DNA of 33,336 nucleotides from Cytophagales bacterium (GCA_016124425.1 WGNT01000112.1:1-33336); one strand, 5' to 3'; shown: positions 1-8,270, counted from the first letter of the stretch. The notes: generated by a model from the letters alone, not told the origin. Made by a program: numbers and translations.

Positions 1-1128
1 CTCCACTCTGCGGATTTAATGGTTGAAGCCCTTGAAGGGAAAATGAGGATGCATCCCTTGGCATTGGAGGATTTTTCCGGAAGCATTCATTTCGAACAAG
101 GAAACGTACGTGTTGAAAAGTTTGGTGGGAAGATGGGGCAGAGTAACTTCGAGATCGATATGTCCTACTTTGCGGGCGATGATTTGGAACATAAGGTAAA
201 AGATAATGAACTAACGCTTAGAGCGGAGGCGTTGGATTTGGATGCGCTTTTGAATTATCAGCCTAATGAGGCTTCGGCAGTTGCCCATGAGGATACCTTT
301 AACATCTTTGACCTTCCCTTTTCCGATATGCGGTTTATGGCGGACATTGGCCGCCTAAATTACCATACGTATTGGTTGGAGAATGTAAAAGGTGACATGC
401 GGACAACGGAAGATCATTTTTTGCATCTCGATACCCTTCATTTCAACCTCGCGGGAGGGAGTCTCGGAATGCAGGGCTATTTCAATGGTTCCGATCCTAC
501 ACATATTTATTTTAACAGCACGATGATAGCTGAAGACCTAGATATTGATAAGCTGATGATTAAGTTTGATAATTTCGGTCAAGATGTGATGATTAATGAA
601 AATCTACACGGAAAAATAAGCGGAACCATCAAAAGTAATTTTTTAGTTCATCCTGATCTGACGCCGATTGTTGAGAAAAGCAATGCATTAATGGACTTGA
701 CCGTAACACAGGGAAGTCTGGTAAACTTCACCCCCTTAGAGGCCGTTTCCTCCTATTTCAAGGATAAGAATCTCCAAATGGTCCGCTTTGATACGCTTCA
801 AAATACCTTTGAGCTGAAGGAGGGTATTTTAAACATCCCTTCTATGAACATTAATTCAAGTCTGGGATTCATTGAGCTCTCCGGAAGACAATCCCTCGAT
901 TTGAAAATGGATTATTTCATCCGTATTCCCCTCGGTTTAGTAACTCAGGTTGGGTTCCGTTCACTTTTCGCAGGGAAGGGTAAGGAAGAAATTGATCCGG
1001 AGCAAGAAGATGCCATTGTCTATCGCGATCAGGATAGGAGAATCCGGTTTGTCAATCTGAATATTTCGGGAGACCCCGAAAATTTCACCGTTTCCCTTGG
1101 GAAGGATAAGCGGGATGCTCCGGAATAG
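1..1128 (+). CDS. AsmA-like C-terminal domain protein (5' end outside window)
   Basis: The reading frame is already open at base 1 and stops with TAG at 1126-1128, so this is the last ~375 residues of a larger protein. A Met at base 19 is probably internal. The translation has the alternating beta-strand pattern of AsmA/TamB-type proteins, with repeated stretches such as LHGKISGTIKSNF, GSLVNFTPLEAVSSYF and LGFIELSGRQSLDLKMDYFI. This matches the AsmA-like C-terminal region found in Bacteroidota envelope proteins, which have an N-terminal membrane anchor and a long periplasmic beta-rich body linked in other bacteria to lipid transport and outer-membrane homeostasis. The anchor is not in the window. 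The tail is hydrophilic and ends in KDKRDAPE. The family call is fairly secure; the precise role is inference. Confidence 0.75.
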   Translation, partial: LHSADLMVEALEGKMRMHPLALEDFSGSIHFEQGNVRVEKFGGKMGQSNFEIDMSYFAGDDLEHKVKDNELTLRAEALDLDALLNYQPNEASAVAHEDTFNIFDLPFSDMRFMADIGRLNYHTYWLENVKGDMRTTEDHFLHLDTLHFNLAGGSLGMQGYFNGSDPTHIYFNSTMIAEDLDIDKLMIKFDNFGQDVMINENLHGKISGTIKSNFLVHPDLTPIVEKSNALMDLTVTQGSLVNFTPLEAVSSYFKDKNLQMVRFDTLQNTFELKEGILNIPSMNINSSLGFIELSGRQSLDLKMDYFIRIPLGLVTQVGFRSLFAGKGKEEIDPEQEDAIVYRDQDRRIRFVNLNISGDPENFTVSLGKDKRDAPE

Positions 1129-1140
1129 TTGGGGACCTTC

Positions 1141-1155
1141 GCTACAATGTGTAGC
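1141..1155. repeat. Small perfect hairpin downstream of the AsmA-like gene
   Basis: GCTACA (1141-1146) and TGTAGC (1150-1155) form a perfect 6-bp stem around a 3-base loop, 12 bases after the AsmA-like stop codon. There is no immediate U-run (the next T tract is about 15 bases on), so it is at best a weak terminator. Confidence 0.3.
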
Positions 1156-1264
1156 ATGATTCATCAATTTTTCATCAGAGGTGAATTTTATAATACTGAA
1201 AATGAGTATTTTAAGTATGGAATAGGGTTTGACTGTGGCTTTGTACCATCAATAGTCTACAGAA

Positions 1265-1441
1265 ATGCCTATTCAAATCCAAAAGTTCGTAATTGTCCTA
1301 ATGCTGGCCATTAGCTTTTTAGCTACTATCTTAATTACATGGACCCGTGTACAGTTTATTTACATGAACAATGGCCCGGAGACGGACTCAGTGTATATGG
1401 AGTTAATGGATGATCTAGAGCTGGCCGATCTTTCCCGCTAA
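1265..1441 (+). CDS. Small single-pass membrane protein (58 aa)
   Basis: ATG at 1265 opens a 58-codon frame ending with TAA at 1439-1441. It starts MPIQIQKF, continues with one hydrophobic segment (about residues 8-26, VIVLMLAISFLATILIT), then an acidic tail (METD-type, ending MELMDDLELADLSR). The layout of a basic N-terminus, one membrane helix and an acidic tail is what a real membrane miniprotein looks like and is unlikely in random intergenic DNA. It sits between the AsmA-like gene and the NtrC-type regulator, 81 bases before the latter. I do not recognise a family and assign no function. An alternative is a chance frame. Confidence 0.45.
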   Translation: MPIQIQKFVIVLMLAISFLATILITWTRVQFIYMNNGPETDSVYMELMDDLELADLSR

Positions 1442-1464
1442 ACTTTTAATGCCCGACATCGAAT

Positions 1465-1480
1465 TGGTATAGAGATTGGA
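1465..1480 (+). promoter_or_regulatory. Possible sigma-54 (-24/-12) promoter upstream of the NtrC-type gene
   Basis: TGGTATA-GAGA-TTGGA matches the TGGCACG-N4-TTGCA layout with correct spacing: the -24 GG is intact, while the -12 GC reads GG. It lies 42 bases before the start codon of a sigma-54 activator, where autoregulation would be reasonable. The altered -12 dinucleotide makes this weak. Confidence 0.22.
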
Positions 1481-1522
1481 TGGCATAGCTATACGTCATG
1501 ATCTATATTTAAATGAGCATCC

Positions 1523-2899
1523 ATGAACAAAATTCTTCTAATAGAGGATGATTTAACCTATTCGAAAATAATTAAGAATTTTTTGGAAAAGAACAACCTG
1601 GAGGTCTCCCACGCTGTGGGAGTCGCAGAGGGATTGGCAGCCATCACCAGCCGTACCTATGACTTAATCATTACAGATTATAGGCTTCCAGATGGTACGG
1701 GTATGGATATCCTGGAGCAGGTGAACCAGCGTTCTTTGAGGATACCGCTGATCCTGATTACGAATTATTCGGACATTCGTACTGCTGTAAATTTTATGAA
1801 ACTTGGGGCAGTTGAGTATATCACTAAGCCGATACAACCGGATGAACTATTACATGCCGTAACGTCGGCTTTAGCAAACCCGAAGGAGGATCAACCGGAA
1901 AAGGGTTCTATAAATCCTGTTCCCAAAGACGCAAAATCTGCAGTCGTAAGAGAGAAGGACAGCTATTTTATCGGTACAAGTCCCCATTCTCAACTTCTGG
2001 AAAATCATATAAAGCTCGTTGCGCCCACCGATATGAGCGTGTTTGTGTTGGGAGAAAGCGGTACGGGAAAGGAGTACATATCAAAGCGGATCCATACGTT
2101 ATCTTCGAGAAATAGCGGGCCGTTTGTCGCGGTAGATTGCGGTTCGCTTTCTAAGGAACTCGCCGGAAGTGAATTATTTGGTCATGTAAAAGGCGCATTT
2201 ACCGGTGCCATTGACCATAAGAAGGGGCATTTCGAATCGGCAGACGGAGGTACCCTATTTTTGGATGAAATCGGGAATTTGAGCTACGAGGTGCAGATCA
2301 AGCTCCTTCGGGCCATACAAGAACGCAGGATTCGGAAAATCGGTGATAACAAAGACATCGCGGTGAATGTGCGCATTATTGCGGCAACAAACGAAGACTT
2401 GCTCGAAGGTACAGCGAGCGGATCCTTTAGGGAGGATTTATACCACCGGATCAATGAGTTTAGCATCAAAGCCATGCCACTTAGGGATCGAAAAGAGGAT
2501 TTGCTCCATTTCGCCAGTCAGTTTCTTGACACTAGCAACGAGCAACTTCAGAAGCAGGTGACTGGGTTTAGCGAAGCGGTTATTCAGACCTTTCTTTCAT
2601 ACTCATGGCCGGGTAATATCAGGGAGTTGAAGAATGTTATAAGGCGGGCCGTATTGCTAACGGGCAAAGGGGACATTCAGGCTTCTGCGATTCCCTTGGA
2701 GCTTTCCGAAGAAGATTTAAGTATTCCTAAAGCGGATTCTGCGATGGGACTGAAGCAGTCTTTTGAAGAAAGGGAAAAGTTACTTATCCAAAAAGTATTG
2801 TCGGAGACAAAATACAACAAGTCAAAAGCGGCCAAGCAGCTAAACATGGATCGGAAAACGCTGTACAACAAGTTGGAAAAATATAAAATAGCTCACTGA
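1523..2899 (+). CDS. Sigma-54-dependent response regulator, NtrC family
   Basis: This 458-residue protein has the full NtrC-class layout. A receiver domain (about 1-120) shows the acidic pair D9/D10, the phosphoacceptor D52 in TDYRLPD, and the conserved Lys in ITKPI. The AAA+ domain (about 150-380) has Walker A GESGTGKE at 177-184, the sigma-54-contacting GAFTGA loop at 224-229 and Walker B LFLDE near 248. A Fis-type helix-turn-helix closes the protein (about 415-455, NKSAAKQLNMDRKTLYNKLEKY as read in two parts). Phosphorylation of such proteins drives ATP-dependent opening of RNA polymerase-sigma-54 at remote promoters. It is first in a same-strand group with a TSUP permease, an ATP-grasp protein and a receiver, so these are likely targets or partners. 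The probable kinase is the converging hybrid kinase. Confidence 0.93.
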   Translation: MNKILLIEDDLTYSKIIKNFLEKNNLEVSHAVGVAEGLAAITSRTYDLIITDYRLPDGTGMDILEQVNQRSLRIPLILITNYSDIRTAVNFMKLGAVEYITKPIQPDELLHAVTSALANPKEDQPEKGSINPVPKDAKSAVVREKDSYFIGTSPHSQLLENHIKLVAPTDMSVFVLGESGTGKEYISKRIHTLSSRNSGPFVAVDCGSLSKELAGSELFGHVKGAFTGAIDHKKGHFESADGGTLFLDEIGNLSYEVQIKLLRAIQERRIRKIGDNKDIAVNVRIIAATNEDLLEGTASGSFREDLYHRINEFSIKAMPLRDRKEDLLHFASQFLDTSNEQLQKQVTGFSEAVIQTFLSYSWPGNIRELKNVIRRAVLLTGKGDIQASAIPLELSEEDLSIPKADSAMGLKQSFEEREKLLIQKVLSETKYNKSKAAKQLNMDRKTLYNKLEKYKIAH

Positions 2900-2983
2900 A
2901 GGGTATAAACCGCGCTAAAATCACTTTTGCTGTGGAATATGGTACGCCGTTTAACCCAATTCATTCATTAAACATCAAATTTC

Positions 2984-3736
2984 ATGACCATATTTTTGGT
3001 ATTGGTAGGAGCCTTTGTTGTATTCATTTTAAGTACGCTTAGTGGGGGAGGAGCTAGTTTGTTATTGATGCCTCTTGTCGCTGTGGTCGTAGGGGTTAGG
3101 TCCGTTGCTCCGGTGATGACAATCAGCATAGGAATGGGAAGTATCTCCAAGGTACTTCTTTTTTGGAGGGATATAGACTGGAAACTATTTCTATGGCTCT
3201 TTCCGTCTACCATAGTGGGCTCTATACTTGGAGCCAACATGTTTGCCATCCTTTCAACCGAATACCTCCAATTATTGATTGGATTATTGCTGATTTCCAC
3301 TGTGTTTCAGTATAATCAAAAGGAAACCCCTCCAAAGTTCAAGATCAAAGCATGGCACTTCGCCCCAATGGGCCTTATCGTTTCCTTTATGTCCGGACTG
3401 ATCGGTGGGGTAGGGCCATTGATGAATTCTGCCTACTTGAATTACGGGATTACAAAAGAATCACTGCTTGGCACCCGGTCCGCAAACGCAATTCTTCTTC
3501 ATGTAACAAAAATTATTAGCTATGCCTACCTGGGTTTCGTAACGCGGGAAGTAATCAACTATGGCATATTGATTGGGCTGAGCTCAATCCTAGCCGTATA
3601 CATTGGCAAAATCATTCTCGGGAGAATGTCTCCGATGATCTTTAGGCGGATTGTGGTAGCCAGTATGGTTATAAGTGGTTGCCTAATGCTGTGGAAAAAC
3701 ATACCCATTATCCAAGAATTATTACACAACGTTTGA
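2984..3736 (+). CDS. TSUP-family (TauE/SafE) membrane permease
   Basis: The 250-residue protein is almost entirely hydrophobic, with about seven or eight membrane segments and the duplicated family pattern: an N-terminal STLSGGGASLLLMPL half and a second half with SFMSGLIGGVGPLMNSAYL. Length and glycine-rich repeat motifs match the 4-toluene sulfonate uptake permease (TSUP, PF01925) family, whose known members move sulfite, sulfoacetate or other organosulfur or carboxylate anions. The substrate cannot be read from the sequence. It starts 84 bases after the regulator and ends 10 bases before the ATP-grasp gene, so the latter two are almost certainly co-transcribed. A coupled make-and-export or import-and-use unit is a reasonable inference. 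Confidence 0.85.
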   Translation: MTIFLVLVGAFVVFILSTLSGGGASLLLMPLVAVVVGVRSVAPVMTISIGMGSISKVLLFWRDIDWKLFLWLFPSTIVGSILGANMFAILSTEYLQLLIGLLLISTVFQYNQKETPPKFKIKAWHFAPMGLIVSFMSGLIGGVGPLMNSAYLNYGITKESLLGTRSANAILLHVTKIISYAYLGFVTREVINYGILIGLSSILAVYIGKIILGRMSPMIFRRIVVASMVISGCLMLWKNIPIIQELLHNV

Positions 3737-3746
3737 ATTAAAGAAA

Positions 3747-5147
3747 ATGAAATTATCCATATCACCGAATGTTCACCTGGTAGAACCGGGAGACTTTGAA
3801 GCTACAGACCATTGGTATCCCAGGGTACTTAATTCTTCCATCCATCCCTTGGTGGCTTATTTTTTAAACCTTTCAAATCATCAGATTCAGGAGCGGTACT
3901 GCCGGCTGAATCCAAGGGCGGATGCAGAAGCAGTTGCTAAGTTGTTAGCGTATCAGCCGACCTATTTTCGCTGGTCGGGTACAGACCTCATGCATGTTAC
4001 CAATCATGAAGGAAATCGGAAGCTTACGGTCATAGAAACCAATAGCTGTCCGTCGGGCCAGAAATCTATGCCTATATTGGAAATGAATGCGGAAAAGGGC
4101 GGCTATAAGCGCCTGATTGAGACTACTTTCAAGCCCATGGTAGACGCCCACAAGGAGCCCGGGGCACTTGCAGTGATCTATGATAAAAATCCCATGGAAA
4201 ACGTAGGGTATGCCGCTACCATTGCAGACATCTTCGAAGAGGACGTTTATCTGGCAAAATTCGATGAACGGGATGGCGACCCGCCTGCGGTCTTCAGGAA
4301 CGAAAAGCTGTACGTCAAGGGAACTGATGGAGAATGGGTGGAAATCCGCGCTGCCTTCCGGTATGTCACGCAAAATCCGTGGAACCGAATCGTAAAAAAC
4401 AGTAGAACCTTGCTCCTCAACCCTATAGAAGCCTGTCTAGCCGGTGGGAGAAATAAGGAAGTCGCTAGCATTGCCTATGAGCATTTCAATAAAAGGTTTG
4501 TGGAGAAAGGGCTTTCCATATTCACACCAGTTACCTACCGCGGTGTCACCTATAAGGGGTTGGAAAAGTCATTTGCCGATTTGGGTGGATCCATGGTGAT
4601 TAAGGTGCCGGACAGCAATGCAGGTCAAGGCGTATATACGATCATTAGTGAGAGCGAGTTGACACAAGCCCTTTCCGAGCTTGATGCAGAAGCACCTAAT
4701 CCGTATATTGTCCAGCAGTTGATTGCCAGTAATTTTATAGAGGGGACAGATCCTAGCAAAAACTGGTATCATGTTGGTACCCTGCCGGATACAAAGGGAA
4801 GAAGTTATGCCTTTGATATCCGGATGATGATGCATGCTACCGAAGACGGGATGCGCCCATTAGCGGCCTATTCTCGGAGGGCCAGAATCCCACTTAACCA
4901 ACCAATCCCAGACGGAATGGATTCCTGGGACATGTACGGCACCAATCTGTCAATCAAGGGAGAGGACGGATGGACTTACGCCGACGAAAGACTCATGTTG
5001 TTTGATGTCCGGAATTTCGGCCTGCTAGGTCTGGGATTAGATGAGCTTATACAGGGATTTATGCAAAGTGTCATGGCCGTCTACGCAATAGACCAACATG
5101 CCATCAAATTATTTGAACCAACTTTAATACAAATGACCCATGAGTGA
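3747..5147 (+). CDS. Uncharacterised ATP-grasp-like ligase (466 aa)
   Basis: I recognise the fold style but not a named family. There is an ETNSCPSGQKSMP acidic/amide motif near residues 94-106, a NPIEACLAGGRNKEVA segment near 225-240 that resembles the NK motif of glutathionylspermidine-synthase-like and circularly permuted ATP-grasp proteins, a nucleotide-loop-like stretch VIKVPDSNAGQGVY near 285-298, and a FDIRMMM strand near 356-362. No signal peptide or membrane segment is seen, so it is cytosolic. ATP-grasp enzymes join a carboxylate to an amine or thiol through an acyl phosphate; the substrates here are unknown. It follows the TSUP gene by 10 bases and overlaps the next receiver gene by 8 bases (ATGAGTGA), so translation is probably coupled. 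The ligase call is inference from motifs. Confidence 0.6.
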   Translation: MKLSISPNVHLVEPGDFEATDHWYPRVLNSSIHPLVAYFLNLSNHQIQERYCRLNPRADAEAVAKLLAYQPTYFRWSGTDLMHVTNHEGNRKLTVIETNSCPSGQKSMPILEMNAEKGGYKRLIETTFKPMVDAHKEPGALAVIYDKNPMENVGYAATIADIFEEDVYLAKFDERDGDPPAVFRNEKLYVKGTDGEWVEIRAAFRYVTQNPWNRIVKNSRTLLLNPIEACLAGGRNKEVASIAYEHFNKRFVEKGLSIFTPVTYRGVTYKGLEKSFADLGGSMVIKVPDSNAGQGVYTIISESELTQALSELDAEAPNPYIVQQLIASNFIEGTDPSKNWYHVGTLPDTKGRSYAFDIRMMMHATEDGMRPLAAYSRRARIPLNQPIPDGMDSWDMYGTNLSIKGEDGWTYADERLMLFDVRNFGLLGLGLDELIQGFMQSVMAVYAIDQHAIKLFEPTLIQMTHE

Positions 5148-5502
5148 TATGATTAATAACATTCTCATTGTGGAAGACGATGTTGTTTTTTGCAAGATGT
5201 TGACGCGATTTTTGATCAAAAACGGGTATTCCGTATCAGACGCCCAGTCTGCCAAAGGCGCCTATTCCCTTCTTGAAGGAGCCAGCTTTGACCTTGCAAT
5301 TCTGGATTACCGCCTGCCCGACGAAAGCGGCATTGCTATTTTGAAAAGGATAAAAACAAAGGATCCAGAGACGAAAGTGATTTTGATTACGCGCTTTTCT
5401 AACGATGAAGTGGCCGAGGAGGCCAGGCAGGCAGGCGCTGACGCCTTTGTAAGCAAACCTATAGATCCAAAGGAACTGATGCTACAGATCAAAACGATGT
5501 AG
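5140..5502 (+). CDS. Stand-alone receiver (CheY-like response regulator)
   Basis: The 120-residue protein is a single receiver domain with acidic pocket E12-D13-D14, phosphoacceptor D56 in LDYRLPDESG, the switch Thr in ILIT and the conserved Lys in VSKPIDPKEL. No output domain follows. It is clearly similar to the receiver of the NtrC-type protein at the head of this group; both share the DYRLPD core and KPI-P-EL end, suggesting duplication or a shared kinase. Its ATG lies inside the end of the ATP-grasp gene. A second Met three codons on (5149) is an alternative start closer to usual receiver starts. It could act as an intermediate, a phosphate sink, or a regulator of the ligase by contact. 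Confidence 0.9.
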   Translation: MSDMINNILIVEDDVVFCKMLTRFLIKNGYSVSDAQSAKGAYSLLEGASFDLAILDYRLPDESGIAILKRIKTKDPETKVILITRFSNDEVAEEARQAGADAFVSKPIDPKELMLQIKTM

Positions 5503-5526
5503 CTGAAACGTTCCTACTCGAGTATG

Positions 5527-5561
5527 GGAGTAATTTCGTTTATGAAATTACTCCTTTTTTT
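5527..5561 (+). terminator. Intrinsic terminator ending the regulator/TSUP/ATP-grasp/receiver group
   Basis: GGAGTAATTTC (5527-5537) and GAAATTACTCC (5544-5554) form a perfect 11-bp stem with a 6-base loop, followed directly by seven Ts. It lies 24 bases after the receiver stop. The minus strand lacks a U-run after the stem, so it serves mainly the plus-strand genes. Confidence 0.92.
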
Positions 5562-5573
5562 ATACGCTTTCCG

Positions 5574-8096
5574 CTACTTAACGGACTCGGCGAGGCCAAG
5601 TTGGAAATCTTCGATCATCTGGTCAAGGACTTTTTCTGTTTTACCCTTGATTTCTTCTACAATTCCTGATAAATCCTCCGTGTTTCCGGTTTTTAACTGA
5701 TCTTCCAGATACCGTGCTCTAGCGCCTGTTCCTATTTTGAATTGGGATAATCTGCTTGCGAGCTGATGCGCAATTTCCCGTAAGCGTGATGTGTTTTCTG
5801 ATTGGAATGCCTCGTACAGTTTCAATACATCCGCCCGGGTATGGGTACAAAAGTCGGTCACCAGTTCTCGAAGTAGTTCTTCATCCCCCATGCAGAATTC
5901 TGCAATTTCCGTTAGGTCATAGAGGGCGGTTTGTCGCGTAGAGTAAGCGGAATCTGGCGTTACGGCTTGCCTAGAGGTATCCTTAAGATTCAAGTATTTC
6001 GCTACCTGCGTGATAAGTTCCTGCTCCTTAAACGGCTTCAAAATGAGCCCCGAGAAGCCCACTTCATCTAGTCGCTCTTTTTCTTTGGCATAGACATTAG
6101 CCGTCAAGGCAAGTATGGGAAGTGTCTTATAAGCAGGCTTACGCTTTATCCAGCGGAGGGCGTCATAACCGCTTACTTCGGGCATTTGAATATCGAACAT
6201 TGCCAAGTCATACGCCTTCTCTTCAAAATTTTCCAGTAGCTCTTTCCCACCGAGGTGCCCGCTAACCGATGCTCCAAGCGCGGTCAATAAGTGTTCGGTG
6301 AATTTCAGGACAATGGGATCATCATCTACCAAAAGAATCTGCAAATGCTGTAAGGAATACGTACCTACGGGAGGTAGGCTATTTTCCTTAGCGGGTTCGA
6401 CAGTGTCCATAGGGAGGCGAATGTCAATGGTGGTTCCCACTCCAACCTGGCTAACGAGCCCCAAGGAGCCGTTCATGATTTCTGCTAGTTTTTTTACAAT
6501 CGTTAACCCCAGCCCGGTACCGCCATACTTTCTGGTGATGGTTCCGTCACCTTGGTTGAATTCCCCGAATATCGTTTCCTGAACATCGGGGGACATGCCC
6601 AGCCCGGTATCTTTGACCTCAATACAAAGGGATCCTTCCTGATAGACGGCCTTTAGGGTTACTTCGCCTTGTTCGGTGAACTTGATTGCGTTGGAAAGGA
6701 GGTTATTGAGTATTTGTCGGATGCGAAGTTCATCTCCCAGCAACCATTTCTGTGATGGCAAATCTAGGGTAAGCGCTAAGCGAAGGTTTTTTTCCGCCGC
6801 TTGGTTCTTAAAGAAATCCCGCGTTTTGATGAATAGCGTCTTAGGATTAAAAGGTACTTCAGAAATGCTAATTTTTCCGGCCTCCAGCTTAGAAAAATCC
6901 AGAATATCGTTGACCACGCCCAGTAGCGTGTCTGAGGCAAAACTGGACATATTCAGGTATTCCCGCTGTTCTGGGGATAATGGCGTTTTTTTCAGTACGT
7001 CATGGTACCCTTGGATTACATGGAGCGGGTTCCTTATTTCATGGCTCATATTTGCCAAAAATTCCTGTTTGGTTCTGGCCAGGTTGTCAGATTTACGTTT
7101 TGCCTCTTCAAGCTGTAGATGATAATGCTCCGTTTTGTTTATTTCCTTAATAATGCTAAAGATAAATGCACCTGAGCCGAGAATACCCAAAAAGGTTAGA
7201 AATGCTAGTAAGATAGAGAGCTGATAAGTAAGGTCATATGCTGCATTATTTTCATCCTGGGATGCCTGGACAGCTTCCTGCTGGAGCGATGAAATGATAT
7301 CCTGAATGTAAATGATCAATTCCCGGTTCTTCCTTGTCAGTTGCTTCTCAAGATTAGCCAGGCGGGTCCTTAAGATGCGTTCTTCATTGGTCAGTGCCAG
7401 GAGGTTGATTTTTAAGGCCGTTAGCACAGAATCAGCCACAGAGATATTATCCGGTGTGGATGTAGCCTCCTCGTTTAGGTTATTCTCAATGTAGGCAATA
7501 AATGCTTCCATTTCTTTTCTTTCCGAGAGGGTAATTCCACTGGGTTCCAAGGATGGTTTTATAAGGGAATGAGGAAGAGGAAGCGTGTCTGGAGTTCCCC
7601 GACCTGGGTTTAGTCTGGAATAGGCTCGGTCTATGTTTTGTAAGGAACGCTGTTCCTTTTGCCTTTCAATTCTCCGCTCAATATTGTCCAATGCCTCTTT
7701 ACTAAAATCTCTGGTCATCAGACTCGCCTTAACCTCCGAAAGGTTCATCTGGACTTCGATCAGCTCCTGCATGTTGTATCGTATTCCGCTAAGCTTATAG
7801 GCTTCTATGGGGTCTTGGGAATTTTCCTCCAACGTAAGGAGCCGGTTTTCTATTTTAGCTAAATAATCGAGCGAATCGGGAACCATATTTTCCATGGGGA
7901 AGCCAATCTGGTCCAGCTTGTAGATATCCGATAGTAGCTGATTGTATTCCATCAATCGCTCGTTAGGGGCTGAAAGCGTATCCACGGAATCCAAGAGGTT
8001 CTTTACACTGATATAGGTGAGGGTACTTACCCCAGCGATAAGGGAAATGGCCAATATGAAGCCAATGACCACTTTTTTTCGGGTTTTAAATTTCAT
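5574..8096 (-). CDS. Membrane hybrid histidine kinase (HisKA-HATPase-REC-Hpt-like)
   Basis: The 840-residue protein has a membrane helix at about 9-31, a largely helical extracytoplasmic sensor region (about 32-290, coiled-coil-like near 235-275) with no named family that I recognise, and a second helix at about 292-317. Next come HisKA with H352 in NMSHEIRNP, HATPase with N, DTGLGM and GGTGLGL boxes (about 460-570), a receiver with phosphoacceptor D635 in FDIQMP, and a C-terminal Hpt-like bundle with H777 in AHQLASRLSQF. The Lys and Gly usually after the Hpt His are replaced by Ala and Ser. It converges on the plus-strand group with two receivers, so a relay from H352 to D635 to H777 and on to D52 or D56 is the likely wiring. 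The ATG at 8094-8096 begins a typical basic-then-hydrophobic N-terminus. Confidence 0.93.
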   Translation of the reverse strand: MKFKTRKKVVIGFILAISLIAGVSTLTYISVKNLLDSVDTLSAPNERLMEYNQLLSDIYKLDQIGFPMENMVPDSLDYLAKIENRLLTLEENSQDPIEAYKLSGIRYNMQELIEVQMNLSEVKASLMTRDFSKEALDNIERRIERQKEQRSLQNIDRAYSRLNPGRGTPDTLPLPHSLIKPSLEPSGITLSERKEMEAFIAYIENNLNEEATSTPDNISVADSVLTALKINLLALTNEERILRTRLANLEKQLTRKNRELIIYIQDIISSLQQEAVQASQDENNAAYDLTYQLSILLAFLTFLGILGSGAFIFSIIKEINKTEHYHLQLEEAKRKSDNLARTKQEFLANMSHEIRNPLHVIQGYHDVLKKTPLSPEQREYLNMSSFASDTLLGVVNDILDFSKLEAGKISISEVPFNPKTLFIKTRDFFKNQAAEKNLRLALTLDLPSQKWLLGDELRIRQILNNLLSNAIKFTEQGEVTLKAVYQEGSLCIEVKDTGLGMSPDVQETIFGEFNQGDGTITRKYGGTGLGLTIVKKLAEIMNGSLGLVSQVGVGTTIDIRLPMDTVEPAKENSLPPVGTYSLQHLQILLVDDDPIVLKFTEHLLTALGASVSGHLGGKELLENFEEKAYDLAMFDIQMPEVSGYDALRWIKRKPAYKTLPILALTANVYAKEKERLDEVGFSGLILKPFKEQELITQVAKYLNLKDTSRQAVTPDSAYSTRQTALYDLTEIAEFCMGDEELLRELVTDFCTHTRADVLKLYEAFQSENTSRLREIAHQLASRLSQFKIGTGARARYLEDQLKTGNTEDLSGIVEEIKGKTEKVLDQMIEDFQLGLAESVK

Positions 8097-8270
8097 TTGT
8101 GTGTTTTTTCCAGCTCACTCAATAATTATACCATCCTTTTTGAATAAGAAAATTACAGTTTCGGTGAAAAAAAGAAACCTATTTACGTATTTTATCCTCC
8201 TAATGATAATTTACCAAACTGCTTTTGATACCTTCGTAGTGAAGACGATTTTACAAATTATTTAGATGCG
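8097..8270. other. Divergent intergenic region (hybrid kinase / NYN gene)
   Basis: This AT-rich 174-base gap must hold promoters for both flanking genes. I find only partial -7 boxes (minus strand TAGGTTTC about 45 bases upstream of the kinase; plus strand TGCTTTTG near 8220) with no well-spaced -33 partner, so no promoter is called. Confidence 0.5.

Noticed and set aside
961..1314. Short frames on both strands after the AsmA-like gene (961-1167 minus, 1129-1314 plus)
   Set aside because: One is antisense to the AsmA-like end, the other begins with TTG and has no protein-like pattern; the overlapping frame at 1265-1441 with a membrane helix is better.
2940..2955. TGGTACG-N4-TTAAC resembling a sigma-54 promoter before the TSUP gene
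   Set aside because: The essential -12 GC is replaced by AA, so it does not fit.
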